A DNA stretch of 9,367 nt, taken from Candidatus Competibacteraceae bacterium (GTDB taxonomy: Bacteria; Pseudomonadota; Gammaproteobacteria; Competibacterales; Competibacteraceae). The DNA lies in NCBI GenBank assembly GCA_020444985.1, contig JAGRHK010000034.1, positions 1 through 9,367 of the forward strand, written 5' to 3'. Position numbers and translations under genes: made by a program. The notes beneath the pieces are model-generated. The model saw nothing but the letters and a program-made list of their open reading frames with translations, was not told the origin of the DNA and did not search any database. This document shows positions 6,467 through 9,367 of this stretch, in pieces. Numbering within the stretch: the first letter of the stretch is position 1; each line of letters starts with the position of its first letter.

Positions 6467-7713
6467 TGATGGGGCTGTCGGAGTGGTCGGGGCCGCCCCT
6501 TCAGGTCATCGGCATGGGCATCGAAGCCGGCGCGTTGAGTCCCGCGACGCGCAAGGCGCTGGATCAGGCGGAACTGCTCATTGGTTCTGGAGCGCATCTG
6601 GCGACCTTCCCGGAAGTGACGGCTGAAAAAATCCCCTACCCCAGTCCGATGAGTGGCTTGCGCAATCTGTTATTGCAGCATGCCGGACGGCGCATCGCGT
6701 TGCTGGCTTCGGGCGATGCGCTCTTTTATGGCATCGGCTCCACTCTGCTGCGTTACTTTTCATCCGAACATTTAATTTTTCATCCGAATGTATCAAGCGT
6801 GCAAGCCGCCTTCGCCCGCCTGGGGCGACCCTGGCAACAAGCGCAAATGGTGAGTCTGCACGGACGACCACGGGCCAGTCTACGCGCGGTGCTGCACAGC
6901 AATCGTTTGTATGCGCTCCTCACCGACCGGGAAAATTCGCCGGTCGCGATTGCCGAGTTGTTGGTTGACGCCGGTTTTGGGGAATCCAATCTGTGGATCG
7001 CCGAGAATTTAGGGATGCCGGATGAGCAGTTCCGGCATTTCCAGGCGCATGATCTGGCCGGGATGGAGATCGAATTTTCGCCGCTGAATGTTGTCATCCT
7101 GGAAACTTGTGGGCCTGGCGGCGTTTTACCGGAATTTCCCGGCCTGCCCGACGAACGATTCAGCACCGGCGCGGAACCGGGCAAGGGGTTGCTGAGCAAG
7201 CGGGAGGTGCGTTTGACCATTCTCTCGCTGCTTGCGCCGCGCGCGGGCGACATCGGTTGGGATGTGGGCGCGGGCTGTGGCGGCGTTTCGGTCGAATGGG
7301 CGCGCTGGAATCCACACGGCGAGGTGTATGCGGTTGAATGCCATGCGGAGCGGCTGGAGCATCTGGGCATTAACCGTGAGCGGTTCGGCGTGGTGAATAA
7401 TCTGCATATCGTTCCAGGCGTTGCGCCGGAGGCATTGACGGCGTTGCCGGACCCGCGCGCGGCATTCATTGGCGGCAGCAGCGGTCACCTGCGCGCCATG
7501 CTGGAGGCGGTCTGGGCGCGGTTGCCACCGGGGGGGCGGTTGGTCGCCAGCGCGGTGACAGAGGACAGCCGGGTCGATTTGCATGCGTTCGTCGGCGACC
7601 AGGCCGCCGATTGGACCGAGTTGAGCATCGCCCGTGGCGAACGGCTGGCTGGGCAACGGGTCATGCGTCCCTATTTACCGGTATTGCTGATGAAAATGGA
7701 GAAAGCACGATGA
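6466..7713 (+). CDS. cobL: Precorrin-6Y C5,15-methyltransferase (decarboxylating), CbiE-CbiT fusion
   Basis: Bifunctional enzyme that methylates the corrin ring at C5 and C15 and removes the C12 acetate carboxyl. The 415 residues match the fused CobL of Pseudomonas denitrificans (413). The N-terminal CbiE domain (about 12-210) has VIGMGIEAG (14-22) and ALLASGDALFYGIGSTL (78-94), typical of tetrapyrrole methylases. The C-terminal CbiT domain (about 240-410) has LLSKREVR (242-249), the SAM-binding motif DVGAGCGGVSVEWA (266-279), and FIGGSSGHL (334-342). The start ATG overlaps the cbiC stop by one base (TGATG). A second ATG follows directly, so the start is certain to within one codon. An upstream extension of the frame to 6340 only shadows cbiC. 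The end overlaps the next gene by four bases (ATGA). Confidence 0.95.
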   Translation: MMGLSEWSGPPLQVIGMGIEAGALSPATRKALDQAELLIGSGAHLATFPEVTAEKIPYPSPMSGLRNLLLQHAGRRIALLASGDALFYGIGSTLLRYFSSEHLIFHPNVSSVQAAFARLGRPWQQAQMVSLHGRPRASLRAVLHSNRLYALLTDRENSPVAIAELLVDAGFGESNLWIAENLGMPDEQFRHFQAHDLAGMEIEFSPLNVVILETCGPGGVLPEFPGLPDERFSTGAEPGKGLLSKREVRLTILSLLAPRAGDIGWDVGAGCGGVSVEWARWNPHGEVYAVECHAERLEHLGINRERFGVVNNLHIVPGVAPEALTALPDPRAAFIGGSSGHLRAMLEAVWARLPPGGRLVASAVTEDSRVDLHAFVGDQAADWTELSIARGERLAGQRVMRPYLPVLLMKMEKAR

Positions 7714-8414
7714 CCGGCACGTTATACGGGGTTGGCGTCGGTCCCGGCGATCCGGAATTGCTGACGCTGAAAGCTGTGCGGACGCTGCAAAGCGTCCCGG
7801 TTGTTGCCTACCCGGCCACGCCGCAAGGCAGCGCCCAGGCCCGCGACATCGCTGCGCAATGGCTGGACGGTCAGCGGGAAATTCCCATTACCATGCCTTG
7901 CATGTTGGATCGCGGCCCGGTGAATCAGGGTTACGATGAAGCGGCTCTGGTGATCGCTGACGAATTGAGCGCCGGTAATGACGTGGCGATTCTTTGCGAA
8001 GGCGACCCTCTCTTCTACGGCAGTTTCAGTTACCTGCTTCATCGCCTCGGCGACCGCTTTCCCTGCGTGGTGATTCCCGGCATTAATTCGGTCAGCGCCA
8101 GCGCCGCTGCAGCGGCGATCCCACTGATGACCGGCGAACAACGGTTGACGGTGATTCCAGCTACTGCCGACGATGAGGTCATCCGGCATGCGCTGTTCAA
8201 CAGCGACAGTGTGGCGATTCTTAAGCCCGGTCGGCATCGCCCCCGATTGTTGGAACTGCTGCGGGAAACCGGCCGCACTGAGGACACGCTGTATGTCGAA
8301 CAGGCGAGCCGGCCCGCCGAGCGCATCGTAAGGCGCTTTGTGGAGATTCCCGCCACGCCAGGACCTTATTTTGCGTTGTTTCTGGTAATTCGCGCCGCGA
8401 ACGCGACCGGGTAA
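7710..8414 (+). CDS. cbiL: Precorrin-2 / cobalt-precorrin-2 C20-methyltransferase
   Basis: SAM-dependent methylase that adds a methyl to C20 of (cobalt-)factor II/precorrin-2, the first methylation after CbiX. It has 234 residues, normal for CobI/CbiL. The tetrapyrrole-methylase landmarks are GVGPGDPELLTLKA (9-22), AILCEGDPLFYGS (93-105) and VVIPGINSVSASAAAA (about 120-135). The ATG at 7710 overlaps the cobL stop as ATGA and has GGAG (7698-7701) 8 nt upstream. The frame is open upstream to 7611, but that part is out-of-frame cobL sequence. CobI and CbiL cannot be separated by these motifs. The name cbiL follows from the neighbouring cbiX and cbiG, which point to cobalt-containing substrates. 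Confidence 0.93.
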   Translation: MTGTLYGVGVGPGDPELLTLKAVRTLQSVPVVAYPATPQGSAQARDIAAQWLDGQREIPITMPCMLDRGPVNQGYDEAALVIADELSAGNDVAILCEGDPLFYGSFSYLLHRLGDRFPCVVIPGINSVSASAAAAAIPLMTGEQRLTVIPATADDEVIRHALFNSDSVAILKPGRHRPRLLELLRETGRTEDTLYVEQASRPAERIVRRFVEIPATPGPYFALFLVIRAANATG

Positions 8415-8420
8415 TCGTGC

Positions 8421-9200
8421 ATGCGCCCTGTGACCTTCATCAGCCTGACCGAACCGGGCCGGGCGCTGGCGGAACGCTTGCAGGCCCTCATGCCGGGGGC
8501 TGAACATCTCAATCGACCCCAACCCTTTCAGGATACCGTTCGGGCTCGGTTCCTGGCCGGTCATCGGCTTATCCTGTTGTGCGCGGTCGGCATTGCCGTG
8601 CGCACCCTGGGACCTGCGCTGCGCGATAAATATCAGGACCCCGCAGTGCTTGTGCTGGATGAACACGGACGGTTTGTCGTGCCGATCCTGTCCGGTCATG
8701 AAGGCGGCGCCAATGAGTGGGCGCGACAAGTCGCTGAATTCATTGGCGCGCAACCGGTCATCACGGGCGCGCAACGCTATACCCAGCCCTTGCTCATCGC
8801 CGGTCTCGGGTGCAATCGCGGCTGTCCGCTCCAACCGTTGTTGGCGCTGCTCGACCAAACCTTGATCGAGCATGGTCTGCAACGCGCTGATTTGCGCGCG
8901 CTGGCCAGCATCGAACTCAAACAAGACGAACCGGGCTTGCATGAACTGGCGGCAACGCTCGGCTTGCCGATCACCTTTTATTCAGCAGCGACGCTCAACG
9001 CCTATAGCGACCGGCTGAGTCGCAAATCGGACATCGTATTCCGGGAAACCGGTTGTTATGGCGTCGCGGAAGCGGCGGCGCTGGCCTGCGCCGAACGCTG
9101 GGTCCGGCACGATTATCCAGCGGAATTGCTCATCCCCAAGCAGAAAAATGCCGACGCCACGTTGGCGATTGCGCGGATTTATGGCAATCGGGACGCTTGA
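8421..9200 (+). CDS. cbiG: Cobalt-precorrin-5A hydrolase, short form lacking the central domain
   Basis: Opens the ring-A lactone of cobalt-precorrin-5A and releases acetaldehyde, a step specific to the early-cobalt route. The protein has 259 residues against about 350 in Salmonella. The N-terminal CbiG domain is present: CAVGIAVRTLGPALRDKYQDP (about 54-74), VLDEHGRFVVPILSGHEGGAN (78-98) and PVITGA (112-117). The C-terminal CobE/CbiG_C domain begins almost at once: IAGLGCNRGCP (126-136), SIELKQDEPGL (163-173), RETGCYGVAEAAA (208-220) and KQKNADATLAIAR (240-252). The roughly 100-residue middle region found between VITTATD and VAGIGC in Salmonella is reduced to a linker of about 10 residues. 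The frame is intact, so this is a domain-deleted form rather than a broken gene. The start lies 6 bp after the cbiL stop, with a poor ribosome site, suggesting coupling. It is the last gene of the operon here. Confidence 0.9.
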   Translation: MRPVTFISLTEPGRALAERLQALMPGAEHLNRPQPFQDTVRARFLAGHRLILLCAVGIAVRTLGPALRDKYQDPAVLVLDEHGRFVVPILSGHEGGANEWARQVAEFIGAQPVITGAQRYTQPLLIAGLGCNRGCPLQPLLALLDQTLIEHGLQRADLRALASIELKQDEPGLHELAATLGLPITFYSAATLNAYSDRLSRKSDIVFRETGCYGVAEAAALACAERWVRHDYPAELLIPKQKNADATLAIARIYGNRDA

Positions 9201-9260
9201 CTTGCCCTTATCCAACGGCTTCACCGTGCAGCCCGCAACCATGCATCTCGCGCCGGGTTG

Positions 9261-9287
9261 ATGCTGCGCCTGGATCAGGCGCAGCAT
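9261..9287. repeat. Perfect 12 bp inverted repeat (hairpin)
   Basis: ATGCTGCGCCTG (9261-9272), a GAT loop and CAGGCGCAGCAT (9276-9287) form a perfect 12 bp stem with a three-base loop. It starts 61 bp after the cbiG stop. Neither side is followed by a T-run, so it is not a standard intrinsic terminator, though a stem this stable could still stop or protect the cbiG transcript end. It coincides with the point where the convergent esterase-like frame loses family similarity. Confidence 0.75.
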
Positions 9288-9367
9288 GGCCTCGTCCATG
9301 CCCCAATCGACGCCGATGAAGGATAGAGCGGGATCGAACAGATTTTGACCATCGTGCATGCAGATGA
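9261..9367 (-). pseudogene. Esterase-type alpha/beta hydrolase fragment, probably truncated remnant
   Basis: The minus-strand frame entering from the right edge translates as ICMHDGQNLFDP, then ALSFIGVDWGMDEAM, then LRLIQ. This closely resembles the conserved YMHDGQNLFDPxxSFxGVxWGxDE block of putative esterases (esterase D / enterochelin-esterase-like alpha/beta hydrolases). In those proteins the next segment is usually like RPxIVVGIWNT, then the catalytic serine region. Here the frame instead runs through the hairpin into unrelated residues, and stays open to 8982 only as antisense of cbiG. I checked the other two minus frames by eye just past the break and found no continuation, so a simple frameshift is not supported. 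It could be a truncated gene at a rearrangement, an unusual short protein, or an assembly junction. The remainder lies outside the window. Confidence 0.5.

Noticed and set aside
7530..7536. Run of seven G in cobL as a possible frameshift site
   Set aside because: The frame continues unbroken through conserved CbiT sequence on both sides, so there is no evidence of a shift.
7722..8942. Long minus-strand open frame (406 codons) opposite cbiL and cbiG
   Set aside because: It covers two well-supported genes in antisense and its translation lacks any family motif or plausible ribosome site.
8982..9260. Continuation of the esterase frame through cbiG antisense as a full 125-residue protein
   Set aside because: Residues after the LRLIQ segment do not resemble the hydrolase family and most of this stretch is antisense to conserved cbiG codons. 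Only the part from 9261 rightwards is supported.

Overview
This 9.4 kb window looks like a proteobacterial chromosome segment, most likely gammaproteobacterial. The proteins resemble that group, the genes are tightly packed and coupled, and the coding GC is moderately high. I cannot name a genus from the sequence. It holds two divergent metabolic operons and the edge of a third gene.

Left half (1-4760, minus strand): a glycerol utilisation cluster, read right to left as glpR (DeoR-family repressor), a 214 bp AT-rich regulatory gap, glpK (glycerol kinase), glpD (FAD-dependent glycerol-3-phosphate dehydrogenase) and glpF (glycerol channel, cut off by the left edge). GlpF admits glycerol, GlpK traps it as glycerol-3-phosphate, GlpD oxidises that to dihydroxyacetone phosphate and feeds electrons to quinone, and GlpR should repress the set until glycerol-3-phosphate accumulates. 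A strong sigma70-type promoter (TTGAAT, 16 bp, TATAAT) precedes glpK, surrounded by GTTC(G/A) half-sites and A-tracts.

Right half (4893-9200, plus strand): a cobalamin (corrin ring) operon, cbiX - cbiC - cobL (a cbiE-cbiT fusion) - cbiL/cobI - cbiG. The last four genes overlap or nearly touch. CbiX, a cobaltochelatase acting on sirohydrochlorin, together with CbiG, implies the early-cobalt ('anaerobic') route. Other steps of that route (CbiH, CbiF, CbiD, CbiJ, CbiA) are not encoded here and must lie elsewhere if the pathway works. CbiG is short because its central domain is missing.

Right edge (9201-9367): after cbiG a convergent reading frame shows about 32 residues of an esterase-type alpha/beta hydrolase. 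The similarity then stops at a perfect 12 bp hairpin, so this is probably a gene remnant at an old rearrangement junction.

I see no RNA genes, CRISPR array, insertion sequence or cobalamin riboswitch. Nothing here convincingly amounts to an undescribed system. The points most worth a second look are the cbiG/esterase junction, the domain-deleted CbiG, and the glpK control region.
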